DNA of 64,000 nt from Betaproteobacteria bacterium (lineage in GTDB: Bacteria > Acidobacteriota > Terriglobia > Acidiferrales > UBA7541): NCBI GenBank assembly GCA_903970165.1, contig CAJCHZ010000054.1:185016-249015 (forward strand), written 5' to 3'. Positions 1 to 8,045 of this stretch are shown here, piece by piece (position 1 is the first letter of the stretch; each line of letters starts with the position of its first letter). The translations under genes and the position numbers were made by a program. The notes under the pieces were generated by a model that was not told the origin of the DNA, made no database searches, and saw only the letters and a list, made by a program, of their open reading frames with translations.

Positions 1-48
1 CAAAATGAACAAGAGTATTGCAATTCCGAGAAATGGCCCAAATCTCAT
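1..48 (-). CDS. Small membrane protein, N-terminus only (cut by window edge)
   Basis: Read leftwards, an ATG at 48-46 follows a strong Shine-Dalgarno (GGGAGG, complement of 53-58) at good spacing. Sixteen open codons then run off the left end of the window. They begin MRFGPFLGIAILLF, which is strongly hydrophobic, as in the very small membrane proteins (for example the lmo0937/DUF5670 type) that often sit among stress genes in Acidobacteriota. The family is a guess from 16 residues. The ribosome-binding site is the firmest evidence that a gene starts here. Confidence 0.5.
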   Translation of the reverse strand, partial: MRFGPFLGIAILLFIL

Positions 49-124
49 AAATCCTCCCTTGAAGCTAGATTTGAAATGACTCGAAACCTTGAACTTTTTT
101 GATTAGTCTCTTACTGTGATTTAC

Positions 125-159
125 AAAAGGAGACCTGCCGTGTCAGCAAGTCTCCTTTT
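125..159 (-). terminator. Rho-independent terminator behind the GSP17M-like gene
   Basis: AAAAGGAGAC (125-134) pairs perfectly with GTCTCCTTTT (150-159). Read on the minus strand, the hairpin ends in a short T tract. It lies 13 nt after the stop codon of the gene at 172-738. Confidence 0.7.
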
Positions 160-171
160 GCGTCGGCTCGT

Positions 172-738
172 CTAACTATTTGCACCGGCCCGTGACGCCT
201 TTGCAGAAGAATCCACAGAGGATTCGGATGTCGAAGAAATATCTTCGGCTCCTGTTCCGCTCAGCAGGTCCTTGGCATGCTTGATCTCATCCGATGTATC
301 GCAGTGAACGGACAGAAGAATCCCACCCTTCTGAAGACGGCCTTCATAACGCTTGGCTTCGTACTCGGGAATTCCCAAGCCCACCAAAGCGCCAGTCACG
401 CCTCCCACCGCGCCACCGACTCCCATTCCCGCCAGTGCCGCCATGATCGGACCGGCAGCGATGAAGGGACCGAGGCCAGGGATAGCGAGAGCCCCAATTC
501 CTACAAGCAGCCCGAGCCCGCCGCCGAGAACGGCGCCGGAAGTTGCACCAGCTGCGGCGCCTTCGGGAGCCTTTGTGGCCTTCTCTGTTCCGATAGACTT
601 CGGACCGAGATTCTCAGGAAGCAGAACGGAAACATCGGAAGCGGAAAATCCCGACTTAATCAATGTGTCCACGGCGTTCTCAACTGTCGTACGGTTGCTG
701 TAAATTCCAAATACCGACGTCTTCTTGTTGTCGCTCAT
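172..738 (-). CDS. General-stress-protein-17M-like glycine-zipper protein
   Basis: This 188-residue protein has an N-terminal segment (about residues 6-40) of the type found in general stress protein 17M / DUF1269-like proteins: a FGIYSNR strand followed by a helix with EAV-type spacing and a second strand (VSVLLPE). The middle, about residues 65-125, is very rich in Gly and Ala (GAVLGGGLGLLVG, GVGGAVGGVTG). It forms a glycine-zipper hairpin likely to insert in membrane. The C-terminus (ILLSVHCDT) resembles the closing strand of the same domain. The start chosen is the ATG at 738, preceded by AAGGAGA; the open frame extends further upstream but that part looks non-coding. Neighbours (BON, DUF892) are stress or envelope proteins, so a role in stress at the envelope is inferred. 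Its molecular activity is unknown. Confidence 0.75.
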   Translation of the reverse strand: MSDNKKTSVFGIYSNRTTVENAVDTLIKSGFSASDVSVLLPENLGPKSIGTEKATKAPEGAAAGATSGAVLGGGLGLLVGIGALAIPGLGPFIAAGPIMAALAGMGVGGAVGGVTGALVGLGIPEYEAKRYEGRLQKGGILLSVHCDTSDEIKHAKDLLSGTGAEDISSTSESSVDSSAKASRAGANS

Positions 739-775
739 TTGTTTCTCCTTTTGATTTGAGGGCTGGAATTTTGAG

Positions 776-1189
776 TTATTGTTTCGGTGGCACGACATCA
801 AGCTGGTTGTCCACGTTGCCGTCGCCCGCCACTGCGATAGCTTTTGCGCCGATGTTGGCTTTTTCATCCTCGGAACGCACAGGCCCCTTCAACGTGACCT
901 TTCCGTTTTGAGTGATGATTTTGACGTTGTGTGCGTAAGTGGAAAGCGAATTGTCGCCGTGGATCGCCATCCGAATCTTTTTGGTGATGTCGCGATCGGC
1001 GGGGTTCATTTTCTGTTGGTCGGCCGTGGGTGAAGTTTGGTTGTTGTCCCGCTGGTTCGTTTTCGTGTTGTCTGCGGGCGGCGCGGGTGGTGGATTCTGC
1101 TGGAAAGCTCTTGCTCCCACGATCGGTCCAGCGAGCAAAGAGAGTCCCAGCAGGGATAACGCTGCGACAGAGTGCTTTCTGAATTTCAT
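776..1189 (-). CDS. Secreted BON-domain protein (OsmY-like)
   Basis: The 137-residue protein starts with a clear signal peptide (KFRKHSVAALSLLGLSLLAG, cleavage probably after GARA). A low-complexity Pro/Asn/Gln linker follows (about 30-60), then one BON domain (about 65-133): DITKKIRMAIHGDNSLS, then NVKIITQNGKVTLKG, then ANIGAKAIAVAGDGNV. BON domains bind phospholipid or peptidoglycan-proximal surfaces and are typical of periplasmic osmotic-stress proteins such as OsmY. OsmY has two copies; this one has one. A good ribosome-binding site (AAGGAAG) lies ahead of the ATG at 1189. It sits between the GSP17M-like and DUF892 genes on the same strand, probably in one stress-related transcription group. 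Confidence 0.85.
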   Translation of the reverse strand: MKFRKHSVAALSLLGLSLLAGPIVGARAFQQNPPPAPPADNTKTNQRDNNQTSPTADQQKMNPADRDITKKIRMAIHGDNSLSTYAHNVKIITQNGKVTLKGPVRSEDEKANIGAKAIAVAGDGNVDNQLDVVPPKQ

Positions 1190-1259
1190 TGTTTCTTCCT
1201 TTCTACGTGATGCCGACCTTGGAGGATCGGGCCGTTCTGCTCGTTCAAAAAAGTCGTTT

Positions 1260-1820
1260 CTATGCTGTAGCGGTCTTCTTCAACATCTTCGTTTTGCGCG
1301 CATTGCTTTCGGGCGCCTCCTGGCCTCCTTCTTCTTTCATGGCCTCGGCGTTGACCGTTTCGGCGAGCTTTGTCAGTTTTGCGTCGGTTTCTTTCTCTTC
1401 GTTAAATGTTTTATCCAGAAGCTCAGCCGCTTCGTTCTCGCCGAGAAGCCGCGCGTAGTTGCGAACGCATCCGTAGGCAGCCATCTCATAGTGCTCAACG
1501 CGCTGCGCCGCAGCGATTAGTCCTGCGTTTAATTCCGCCGGTTCAGGATCTTCAGAGATCATTTCGCTTCCTTCTTCGATAAGGCCTACCATCCCTTTGC
1601 ATGGCTTGCCCTTTGGACTTTCCTGCAGCGCCTCGAAAATCTTCTCCAGGCGAGCGACATGCTCTTGCGTCTGTTTAAGGTGACCTTCGAATCCTGCTCG
1701 CAGGTCGGGAGATGTGGCGGCCTTCGCCATTTTCGGCAACGCCTTGACCAATTGGTTTTCGGCGCTGTACAGGTCCTTCAATTCGTCAACATACAGCTTT
1801 TTCAAATGGTTCTTTTTCAT
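1260..1820 (-). CDS. DUF892 ferritin-like protein (YciE/YciF family)
   Basis: The 186-residue protein matches the DUF892 family, a ferritin-like four-helix bundle. It has the typical opening LYVDELKDLYSAENQL, the second-helix stretch LKQTQEHVARLEKIF, and later AAQRVEHYEMAAYG followed by FNEEKETDAKL. These supply the Glu/His residues (E in DELKD and AENQ, H in QEHVARLE, EHYE, NEEKETD) that bind two metals in related ferritin-like proteins. The last 35 residues form a charged, lysine-rich tail. E. coli YciE/YciF are stress-induced proteins of uncertain enzymatic role. It lies upstream of the BON and GSP17M-like genes on the same strand and is divergent from the GH13 gene. Confidence 0.85.
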   Translation of the reverse strand: MKKNHLKKLYVDELKDLYSAENQLVKALPKMAKAATSPDLRAGFEGHLKQTQEHVARLEKIFEALQESPKGKPCKGMVGLIEEGSEMISEDPEPAELNAGLIAAAQRVEHYEMAAYGCVRNYARLLGENEAAELLDKTFNEEKETDAKLTKLAETVNAEAMKEEGGQEAPESNARKTKMLKKTATA

Positions 1821-2229
1821 TGGATGGCCCCTATCATGACTTTTCCCACCGGGAGTCCAACGATTCAGCTGCGATGGTTGGCTCTCGTTGGGTTTCAGCA
1901 GGATGGAGCGTAAGCCCTAAACGATTTGGGGCCAATACACCGTAACGAGTAGGAATAAGGGGATCATCGTGTAGCGCAACCGGTCCAAGCCTTTACTGGA
2001 AGCTGCGATATCGTTCCAGCCACGGCCTGGTGATCATTTCAAGAGCATTCATGATCGCGAAAAGTTGAAGAGAGTGCGCAGTCTGCGACGCTCGACCTGG
2101 CTAACTGCGCTGGCGCCACATCGTTCCCGCTCAATGAATTACAGTGTTTCCCCGATGTCGAATGAAGGTCTAGCGGATCGACAATGCGTATGGACGTTGC
2201 AGCGTCAATTTGCCATCAAGGACTTAACC
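1821..2229. other. Divergent intergenic region
   Basis: This 409-nt stretch separates the DUF892 gene (leftward) from the GH13 gene (rightward). A weak ribosome-binding site (AGGGG) precedes the DUF892 start. An open frame extends the GH13 protein upstream to 2065, but its codons look non-coding. I see no RNA gene or repeat here. Confidence 0.5.
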
Positions 2230-4038
2230 ATGAGCGTGTCAACAGCCAGACAAGCCATTGGAATGGGCTCGACCCCTCACGAAACCGAAGTTTCTTTCCG
2301 ACTTTGGGCTCCTCATGCAGAATTTGTTTCGGTCATCGGAAGTTTTAACAATTGGGACAAGAAGGCCAATCCAATGAGCAAACAGGAAGAGGGCTATTGG
2401 GTCGCCGAAATAGCCGAAGCCAAGGCCGGCAATGAGTATCGCTACTTCCTGAAAAACGGTTCGTTCGAAGTGACGCGCATTGACCCGTACGCCCGCGAAG
2501 TCACTAATTCCGTCGGCAACGCAATCATTCGCGACTCCGGTTTTGACTGGGAAGATATGGGCTTCGAACTGCCACCTATCAACGAACTCGTTATTTATGA
2601 AATGCATGTCGGAACCTTTGGTGAAGGGAAGGGCAATACGGTTCGAACGTTCCAGGCGGCCACTGAGAAGCTCGATTATCTGAAGCGGCTGGGGATAAAT
2701 GTTATCGAAATCATGCCTGTCTCCCAATTCGCCGGCGATCGAAGCTGGGGTTACAACCCTTCTAATTTATTTGCCGTCGAGACAAACTACGGCGGTCCCA
2801 CTGCTCTCAAGGAATTCATTAAAGCGGCGCACAAGCAAGGCATCGGTGTGCTCATCGATGTTGTCTATAACCATTTCGGCCCCAGCGACCTCGATCTTTG
2901 GCAGTTTGATGGCTGGTCGGAAAACGGCAAAGGCGGCATATATTTCTACAATGATTGGCGTGCCGAAACTCCGTGGGGAGAAACGCGCCCCGACTATGGG
3001 CGCAAAGAAGTCCGGCAATTCATTCTCGACCACGTGATGATGTGGCTCGAGGAATATCGCATGGATGGCGTGCGAATGGATGCAACAGTCTACATGCGCA
3101 CAGTCCGCGGTCCAAGCGATCCGGGTTCAGACTTGCCTGACGGCTGGAACCTCGCACAATGGATCAACGGCACGATTCGCGAACGATATCCAAAGAAAAT
3201 TTCCATTGCCGAAGACCTGCAGGACAACAATTGGCTGACCAAGTCTGTTGGAGAAGGCGGCGCCGGGTATACGGCCCAGTGGTGCGCGCAGTTTGTTCAC
3301 CCGGTCCGCTCGGTGGCAACAGCCGTTTCTGATGAAAACCGCTCCATGGGAGCGCTGGCTGGCGCTATAACTCAGCGTTTTAACAACGATCCATTTCAAC
3401 GGGTCATTTACAGCGAGTCTCACGACGAAGTCTCGAACGGGAAAGCCCGCCTTCCGCACGAAATTAACGCCGGAGACTCCGAAGGCTGGTACGCACAAAA
3501 ACGTTCCACTCTGGCCGCGGCAATCATGTTTACCTCGCCGGGCATTCCGATGCTTTTTCAGGGGCAGGAGTTTCTTTCAGGAGGCTGGTTCGAAGACAGT
3601 GTTCCGCTCGATTGGGATCGGCAAAAAGAATATCGCGGCATCGTGCGCCTTTATCATGACCTTATCGATCTTCGCCTCAATCGGCAGAAAAATACGCGCG
3701 GTCTCACGGGCTCCAACATCAACCTGGTCTATCTCGACGAAGCGAAAGATCTTTGCGCCTATCACCGGTGGTACGAGGGCGGCGCAGGAGACGACGTCTT
3801 GATCGTCAGCAATTTTGCGCAGACCGGGGCAATAGGAATTTCTGTAGCGTTCCCGCGCCCTGGTCTTTGGAAACTGCGCTTGAATTCGGATTGGTCGGGG
3901 TACAGTCCGTCTTTTGGATCAGAAGCGCAAGACGTAACCGCCGGGGAAGGACCCGATGGATTTCGCGCAACACTGAAGATTCCGCCCTATAGCGCGCTCA
4001 TTTTTTCTCAGGATCCGCAGGATCTTGAGAAAAAGTAA
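2230..4038 (+). CDS. GH13 alpha-glucan enzyme, branching-enzyme/trehalohydrolase-like
   Basis: A 602-residue GH13 protein. A CBM48/early-set domain comes first (about 15-105: FRLWAPHAEFVSVIGSFNNW). The catalytic barrel follows (about 110-490), and then an all-beta C-terminal domain ending SALIFSQD. Active-site residues are present: the nucleophile Asp284 in GVRMDAT, the acid/base Glu328 in SIAEDL, and the transition-state Asp399 in ESHDEV. The early-set domain and the WKLRLNSD segment resemble glycogen branching enzymes, while VIYEMHVGTF also fits maltooligosyltrehalose trehalohydrolases. I therefore leave substrate and symbol open. The ATG at 2230 has AAGGA eight bases upstream; the longer frame starting with TTG at 2065 is unconvincing. 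It is probably involved in glycogen or trehalose metabolism under stress. Confidence 0.85.
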   Translation: MSVSTARQAIGMGSTPHETEVSFRLWAPHAEFVSVIGSFNNWDKKANPMSKQEEGYWVAEIAEAKAGNEYRYFLKNGSFEVTRIDPYAREVTNSVGNAIIRDSGFDWEDMGFELPPINELVIYEMHVGTFGEGKGNTVRTFQAATEKLDYLKRLGINVIEIMPVSQFAGDRSWGYNPSNLFAVETNYGGPTALKEFIKAAHKQGIGVLIDVVYNHFGPSDLDLWQFDGWSENGKGGIYFYNDWRAETPWGETRPDYGRKEVRQFILDHVMMWLEEYRMDGVRMDATVYMRTVRGPSDPGSDLPDGWNLAQWINGTIRERYPKKISIAEDLQDNNWLTKSVGEGGAGYTAQWCAQFVHPVRSVATAVSDENRSMGALAGAITQRFNNDPFQRVIYSESHDEVSNGKARLPHEINAGDSEGWYAQKRSTLAAAIMFTSPGIPMLFQGQEFLSGGWFEDSVPLDWDRQKEYRGIVRLYHDLIDLRLNRQKNTRGLTGSNINLVYLDEAKDLCAYHRWYEGGAGDDVLIVSNFAQTGAIGISVAFPRPGLWKLRLNSDWSGYSPSFGSEAQDVTAGEGPDGFRATLKIPPYSALIFSQDPQDLEKK

Positions 4039-4111
4039 GGAAGTACTGGAAGCAGTGCAGGACGAAGTTTAGTTCGTTCGAAGCGAAAATAATGTAAAGA
4101 AAGGGCCCATT

Positions 4112-4333
4112 ATGAGTGGCGAAACACCAAGAATGCCCACGCAAGCAGATATCGCGGAGCGCGCTTACCAAATATTCGAGCGCCGCAATCATCAGCACGG
4201 ATACGACGTCTCCGATTGGACGCTAGCCGAGCAGGAGCTATATCAGGAGTTCAGGCAATCGGTGAAAGCGATGAACAGCAAGAAAGAAGAGCCAACGTCG
4301 CAGGCGCCGCAGGCTAAGAAAAAGTCAGCCTGA
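4112..4333 (+). CDS. DUF2934 protein
   Basis: A 73-residue soluble protein with the DUF2934 pattern: IAERAYQIFERRN, then a short linker (HGYDVSDW), then LAEQELYQEF. It has a Lys/Ala-rich tail. DUF2934 is a short helical domain common in Acidobacteriota and some Proteobacteria with no known function, often near glycogen, trehalose and stress genes, as here just downstream of the GH13 gene. An AAAGGG ribosome-binding site precedes the ATG. Its last nine bases overlap the 3' end of the convergent gene at 4325-4873. Confidence 0.8.
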   Translation: MSGETPRMPTQADIAERAYQIFERRNHQHGYDVSDWTLAEQELYQEFRQSVKAMNSKKEEPTSQAPQAKKKSA

Positions 4334-4873
4334 AGTTTTGGATAAGGGTGTGGGTGGAGCAGCAGCTGAAGTTGGCCGCTCTACAAGCGGGTTTTCCGCC
4401 GGCGGATCGAACTTTTTTTTCACTTCGATGGTCAGCATCCCATCCTTTACATAACCTGCCGCCGTCGACGGATCCACCTCCTGCGGCCACTTTGCCCAAT
4501 AAAATACGGGCACACTCCCATCCTGCGGAAAAAAGTTCGGATCGATTCCTCCGCTCAAGTTAATCAGAACCTGCGTCTCGTCAAGTGCCACTCGAGCCTC
4601 TGCCTGCTCGATGCCGATGACTTCGCAGTTGCAATGAAACCACGGTCCGGATTCGCGTATCTCTATGGCTGTTCCCATCAGCTTTGATTGCGCTTCTACC
4701 CAATGACCCAAATCTCTGCCAGGTTGTTCGCCGCTGTTTTGATAAATAAAATAGGCCATATCTCTAGCCTTGGCGCTGAGCTCGGAGCGTAGTTGCTCGA
4801 GCGAACCAGCCTTCAGGATATTCACTTTCTTCGGGGGTTCCGTTTCCTGGACCGTTTTGTTCGTCGTACTCAT
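4325..4873 (-). CDS. DUF2934 domain fused to an Hsp20-like beta-sandwich
   Basis: The 182-residue product has an N-terminal DUF2934-like segment (about 30-70: ELSAKARDMAYFIYQN, then GHWVEAQSKL). A C-terminal region (about 70-165) follows with the strand order of small heat-shock/CS-type beta sandwiches: ARVALDETQVLINLSGG, then FYWAKWPQ, then AGYVKDGMLTIEVKKK. The final element matches the last core strand of Hsp20 proteins (GVLTIEVPK). No I-x-I tail motif is visible. The start is the ATG at 4873 behind GGTGAGG; the frame extends upstream to 4942. It is probably a chaperone-like or scaffold protein; the function is inferred. It ends convergently with the other DUF2934 gene, overlapping it by nine bases. 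Confidence 0.7.
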   Translation of the reverse strand: MSTTNKTVQETEPPKKVNILKAGSLEQLRSELSAKARDMAYFIYQNSGEQPGRDLGHWVEAQSKLMGTAIEIRESGPWFHCNCEVIGIEQAEARVALDETQVLINLSGGIDPNFFPQDGSVPVFYWAKWPQEVDPSTAAGYVKDGMLTIEVKKKFDPPAENPLVERPTSAAAPPTPLSKTSG

Positions 4874-5338
4874 CGCCGCCTCACCTTCGCAGAAGAATCT
4901 CAAACGATCTGCAATGCCCACTCCGTACGTTTGTCGCGTCATCGATGAACTATTCGCGAACGCCGGCCAACACCTACGCTCTCATCAAGGTATGACTCCC
5001 GCATCTGGGGTGAAATACGCTTTTCCATGTATTTAGCCGATGGAGTTAGAACGGAATCCGATCGCTCCTGGAACCGCTCGGGGGCGTACAAAACGTTATT
5101 TCGCCCGCTGCGGGCGATTCTTTGCTCTCGCGGGACCCAAATTTTAGGCACGCCACAACAGTTATCGATATGGATATATAAGCGTCCGAAGGAGCAATCT
5201 TTTCCATCAACGCCCTAGTGCAAAATCCCTGGCCTCCTACCGACTTCCCCGGATAGCCACTTTTAGCGCTTTGCCCCACACTCGTAGCCTCAGCAAAAGG
5301 TGACGAGTCACCAAATCTGGACCACGGAGGTTTTGGCA
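4874..5338. other. Divergent intergenic region
   Basis: This 465-nt region lies between the leftward DUF2934-Hsp20 gene and the rightward SYLF gene. It contains a compact GC-rich dyad near 5104-5118 (CGCCCGC then GCGGGCG) without a convincing T tract. Open frames here lack ribosome-binding sites and family resemblance. Promoters for both flanking genes presumably lie here but none could be assigned. Confidence 0.4.
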
Positions 5339-6052
5339 ATGAAGAGATTCGCGATTTCAGCAGCATGTTTCACCCTCGCAGCAGGCACACTGCTTGCCGG
5401 GGACTTAAACAAGGAGCAAAAGCGGCTCGAAGAGTGCGGCACTGTTCTCCAGGAAGTACTCAACATTCCGGAAAATATTCCCCAAGCTGTTTTGGATAAG
5501 GTCGATTGCGTCGTGGTGTTCCCGTCAGTCAAGAAGTTGGCTTTCGGAGTTGGCGCAGAATACGGCCGCGGTGCCATGGTTTGCCGCACCAAGGAACGCT
5601 TCAATGGACCATGGGGGGCACCGGCCATGTATGCGCTGGAAGGTGGAAGCGTGGGCTTCCAAATCGGCGGCGAAGCAACGGACCTCGTCCTGCTGGTCAT
5701 GAATCAGGGCGGCATGAATTCAATTCTGAGCAGCAAGGTTAAGCTCGGCGGAGACGCTTCTGTCGCAGCCGGCCCTCTTGGCCGTGATGCCTCCGCGGAC
5801 ACCGATGCGTGGATGAAAGCCGAAATCCTTAGCTATTCGCGATCCCGTGGTGTCTTTGCCGGAGTTTCTCTTGAAGGCACAACTCTTCGTCCCGATAACG
5901 ATGCAAGCGGCGACGTCTACGGCCACCCCATCAAGGCGCCTGAAATCGTGCGCGGCCACAGCGTTCCAGTTCCCGAAGGCGGCCATCTCCTAGTAACCGT
6001 TTTGGAGAAGCGCGCACCCTACAACGACTCTAAGTCAGCCGAACGCCACTAG
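5339..6052 (+). CDS. Secreted SYLF/Ysc84-domain lipid-binding protein
   Basis: A 237-residue protein with a short signal peptide (KRFAISAACFTLAAGTLLAG) followed by a SYLF (Ysc84 actin-binding-like) domain filling the rest. Recognisable elements are IPENIPQAVLDKVDCVVVFP, then KLAFGVGAEYGRGAMVCR, then GGSVGFQIGGEATDLVLLVMN, and near the end EILSYSRSRGVFAGVSLEG. In bacteria this domain is found in exported stress proteins and binds phosphoinositide-like lipids or membrane surfaces; the physiological role is not established. A GGAGG ribosome-binding site fixes the start at 5339 rather than the earlier in-frame codon at 5300. A strong terminator follows at 6092-6128. Confidence 0.88.
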   Translation: MKRFAISAACFTLAAGTLLAGDLNKEQKRLEECGTVLQEVLNIPENIPQAVLDKVDCVVVFPSVKKLAFGVGAEYGRGAMVCRTKERFNGPWGAPAMYALEGGSVGFQIGGEATDLVLLVMNQGGMNSILSSKVKLGGDASVAAGPLGRDASADTDAWMKAEILSYSRSRGVFAGVSLEGTTLRPDNDASGDVYGHPIKAPEIVRGHSVPVPEGGHLLVTVLEKRAPYNDSKSAERH

Positions 6053-6091
6053 TTGGTTGCGAAGACGTTACGCATCGCGGCTTATATTGCT

Positions 6092-6128
6092 AAAGAGCTT
6101 GCCGGGATTTCTTTCCCGGCAAGCTTTT
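6092..6128 (+). terminator. Rho-independent terminator after the SYLF gene
   Basis: GCTTGCCGGG (6097-6106) pairs with CCCGGCAAGC (6115-6124) around an 8-nt loop and is followed by TTTTGGCTTT. It lies 40 nt past the SYLF stop codon. Confidence 0.85.
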
Positions 6129-6146
6129 GGCTTTAATAGAGCTGGG

Positions 6147-6410
6147 TCACCGGCCCAAGTTTCCACGGAGTTCGCGTAAATTCAATGCTGCGGTTGAGAT
6201 TCGGGCAGGAATTTTGCTAAGAAGGCGGTCAAGAGCACGCCTAAGTTCCTCAATGGTATCCGGCTTAAGAATCAACTCCTGAATTCCGATTGCTCGCGCC
6301 TTCTCTTGATGCTCGCTGCGGATGTATCCGGAAGTCATGACGATGGGGATGTCCGGCCGTACGCTTTGCACCTGCTTTGCCAGGTCAAAACCGGATCGTC
6401 GCGGCATATT
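6147..6410 (-). pseudogene. C-terminal remnant of a response-regulator receiver domain
   Basis: About 87 residues match the second half of a CheY-like receiver domain. They run from just after the phospho-acceptor (NMPRRSGFDLAKQV) through the conserved Thr/Ser strand (IPIVMTSGYI) to the conserved Lys-Pro (ILKPDT) and the last helix. The phospho-accepting Asp is absent: the residue two before NMP is Ser. No upstream receiver sequence is present, because the reading frame runs straight into the 3' end of the DUF711 gene. No ribosome-binding site precedes a plausible start. It is best read as the tail of a lost hybrid kinase or response regulator. The GYIRSEHQEKARAIG segment is typical of the receivers at the C-terminus of PAS-type hybrid kinases. 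Confidence 0.65.
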
Positions 6411-6462
6411 TGAAGAAATGGGGGGCCGGGCCAGGACACCGTTAGTGGCCCAAGAATTTGCC

Positions 6463-7791
6463 TTATGGCTTGCCAAGCGGCTGAATGGTCGCATTCACGA
6501 GAGAGTCGCTGTCGAGTTCTGTCACGTCCCCCGCGCCCTTGCCTTGTACCGGAAACAAGCGGGCCGAAAGCGGCTTGTGCCACTTCACCGCCAGGCTGGC
6601 CATATCGCCGATGATGAGCGATAGCTGCTCCGCGCTGATGTCGCCGGGGAGCGGCACCGTATCGAGCCCTGTCCCGCAAACGGCGCTATAACTCAGCAGA
6701 GCGTCGAGCGAAAGGCGTCCCTCGCTCCACCGCTGCGCCAGACGCGAATCCTCGAGAATGGGCAGCATCAAGCCCGAATAACCGGTCTGTTTCACTCGGA
6801 TGTCGCGCAGCGCCGCGGTAATCGTTGCCGCCGCAGTCAGCGTTCCGCTGGAGCCTATTGGCTGTGTCGTCAGATTTTCAATCGCGGCTCCAATGGAAAC
6901 ATCCTTCAGAGGAGCGGGCGAAAGATCCATGCCCACGTACGCCCAGCCCGTGTCGCTGTCCACGCGCCCTGCTTCGGACTCTATGGCAAATGCTTCCTGG
7001 CTCAGGCTATCCATCAGGCGCCGCCGCGCGGTGGCCAGATCGGGTGCGTCCTGGAAAGCGTCGGCCACGACACTGGCAGACTCCAGCGCGACGGCAAACT
7101 GGTGGCCGAAACCATTGTGATACGCCGCGGGGAAAAAAGGCGTCAGAGGCTTGACCATGGCGATGGCCGCAAAACGAAAATTGCCCTGGCTGTGCTCAGT
7201 ATCCTCGAGCTGTTTCATCACCCGCGCCGCTGCGCCCACCGCGGGCCATCGCACGCCGTCGTCGCCTGCCACCACGAGACTTGCATACAATGCTTTTGTG
7301 TTTTTCAAAATCTCGGCGAGCAAATCCGCTTGCGCGGGACTGTCGGTTGCTTTCAGCATGGCTGGCCCAATCGAGGCGGAGAAACCCTGGTCGACGGCCA
7401 GCGCGTCGTAATTCTTGAAAAATTGCAGGGCCTGCTCTCGGGAAAGTCCCTCGATGTACTCCGGAAAAGGCTGCGTGGCAATGCGAATCGTTTCCACCGG
7501 GAATCCGCGCGACTCAAAAATGGTGCGTGCCCGCTTGAGCATCTTCATCGCGTCGGTAATCTGGATCTGGTACTGCGTCCGGTCAAGATTTACAAACGCA
7601 GTGATGGCCCGAATCTTTACTTTCGATTGCCTCACCACCGTTTTCTGGGCAGGCGCCGCCGACCTTTGCGCTGGCGCTGAGGTAGCTTTTGTCTGTGCGA
7701 GCGCCGTCCCGCAAACCGCGCCGACGAAAGTCAGCAGCATCAAGAGGTAGCGAAGAAACGAGCGAGAGAAACCGATCGGGGACGCATTCAT
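6463..7791 (-). CDS. DUF711 family protein with predicted signal peptide
   Basis: The 442-residue protein carries an N-terminal export-type segment (about 10-32: FLRYLLMLLTFVGAVCGTALAQ). A Pro/Ala linker follows, and then a DUF711 domain (about 55-442): KIRAITAFVNLD, TIRIATQPFPEYI, GDDGVRWPAVGAAARVM, and the later GVDLSPAP-like GMDLSPAPLKDVSIGAAIE and AVCGTGLDTVPLPGD motifs. DUF711 (UPF0210) proteins are usually cytoplasmic, are structurally related to glycyl-radical enzymes, and have no firmly known activity. Export would be unusual. An AGGAGA ribosome-binding site places the start at 7791, not at the upstream in-frame codon 7866. The 3' end abuts the receiver-domain remnant. Confidence 0.85.
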   Translation of the reverse strand: MNASPIGFSRSFLRYLLMLLTFVGAVCGTALAQTKATSAPAQRSAAPAQKTVVRQSKVKIRAITAFVNLDRTQYQIQITDAMKMLKRARTIFESRGFPVETIRIATQPFPEYIEGLSREQALQFFKNYDALAVDQGFSASIGPAMLKATDSPAQADLLAEILKNTKALYASLVVAGDDGVRWPAVGAAARVMKQLEDTEHSQGNFRFAAIAMVKPLTPFFPAAYHNGFGHQFAVALESASVVADAFQDAPDLATARRRLMDSLSQEAFAIESEAGRVDSDTGWAYVGMDLSPAPLKDVSIGAAIENLTTQPIGSSGTLTAAATITAALRDIRVKQTGYSGLMLPILEDSRLAQRWSEGRLSLDALLSYSAVCGTGLDTVPLPGDISAEQLSLIIGDMASLAVKWHKPLSARLFPVQGKGAGDVTELDSDSLVNATIQPLGKP

Positions 7792-7833
7792 AAATCTGTC
7801 TCCTGCAGGGGCACGATACATCTTGCTTTCCGC

Positions 7834-7848
7834 GGCTGCGCCCCTACA
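7834..7848 (-). repeat. Copy of a 15-bp intergenic motif
   Basis: The 15-mer GGCTGCGCCCCTACA occurs here and, identically, at 8021-8035. A shorter version, AGGGGCGCAGC, occurs in opposite orientation at 24738-24748. All three are in non-coding DNA, suggesting a dispersed REP-like element. Confidence 0.5.
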
Positions 7849-8009
7849 GCATACAAGATTCGGCAACGCGCGATACGGGTTGGCTGGGGTGGGACAGACT
7901 TCCGTCTGTTTCCTGGTTTCGACTAGAGAAACAAGAGCCTGAAAATCTAAAGCTAGAAAACGAGTCAGCTATCAGTTAAGGGGTGCCATCCTGACGCGAA
8001 TCTCGTACC

Positions 8010-8035
8010 GGGCGCAGCCAGGCTGCGCCCCTACA
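8010..8035. repeat. Palindromic intergenic repeat after the acyl-CoA dehydrogenase gene
   Basis: GGGCGCAGCC (8010-8019) and GGCTGCGCCC (8021-8030) form a perfect 10-bp dyad separated by one base. The right arm is part of the 15-mer shared with 7834-7848. It lies just beyond the stop of the gene at 8046-9218 and may terminate transcription, although no T tract follows on the minus strand. Confidence 0.5.
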
Positions 8036-8045
8036 AAAACCCAAA

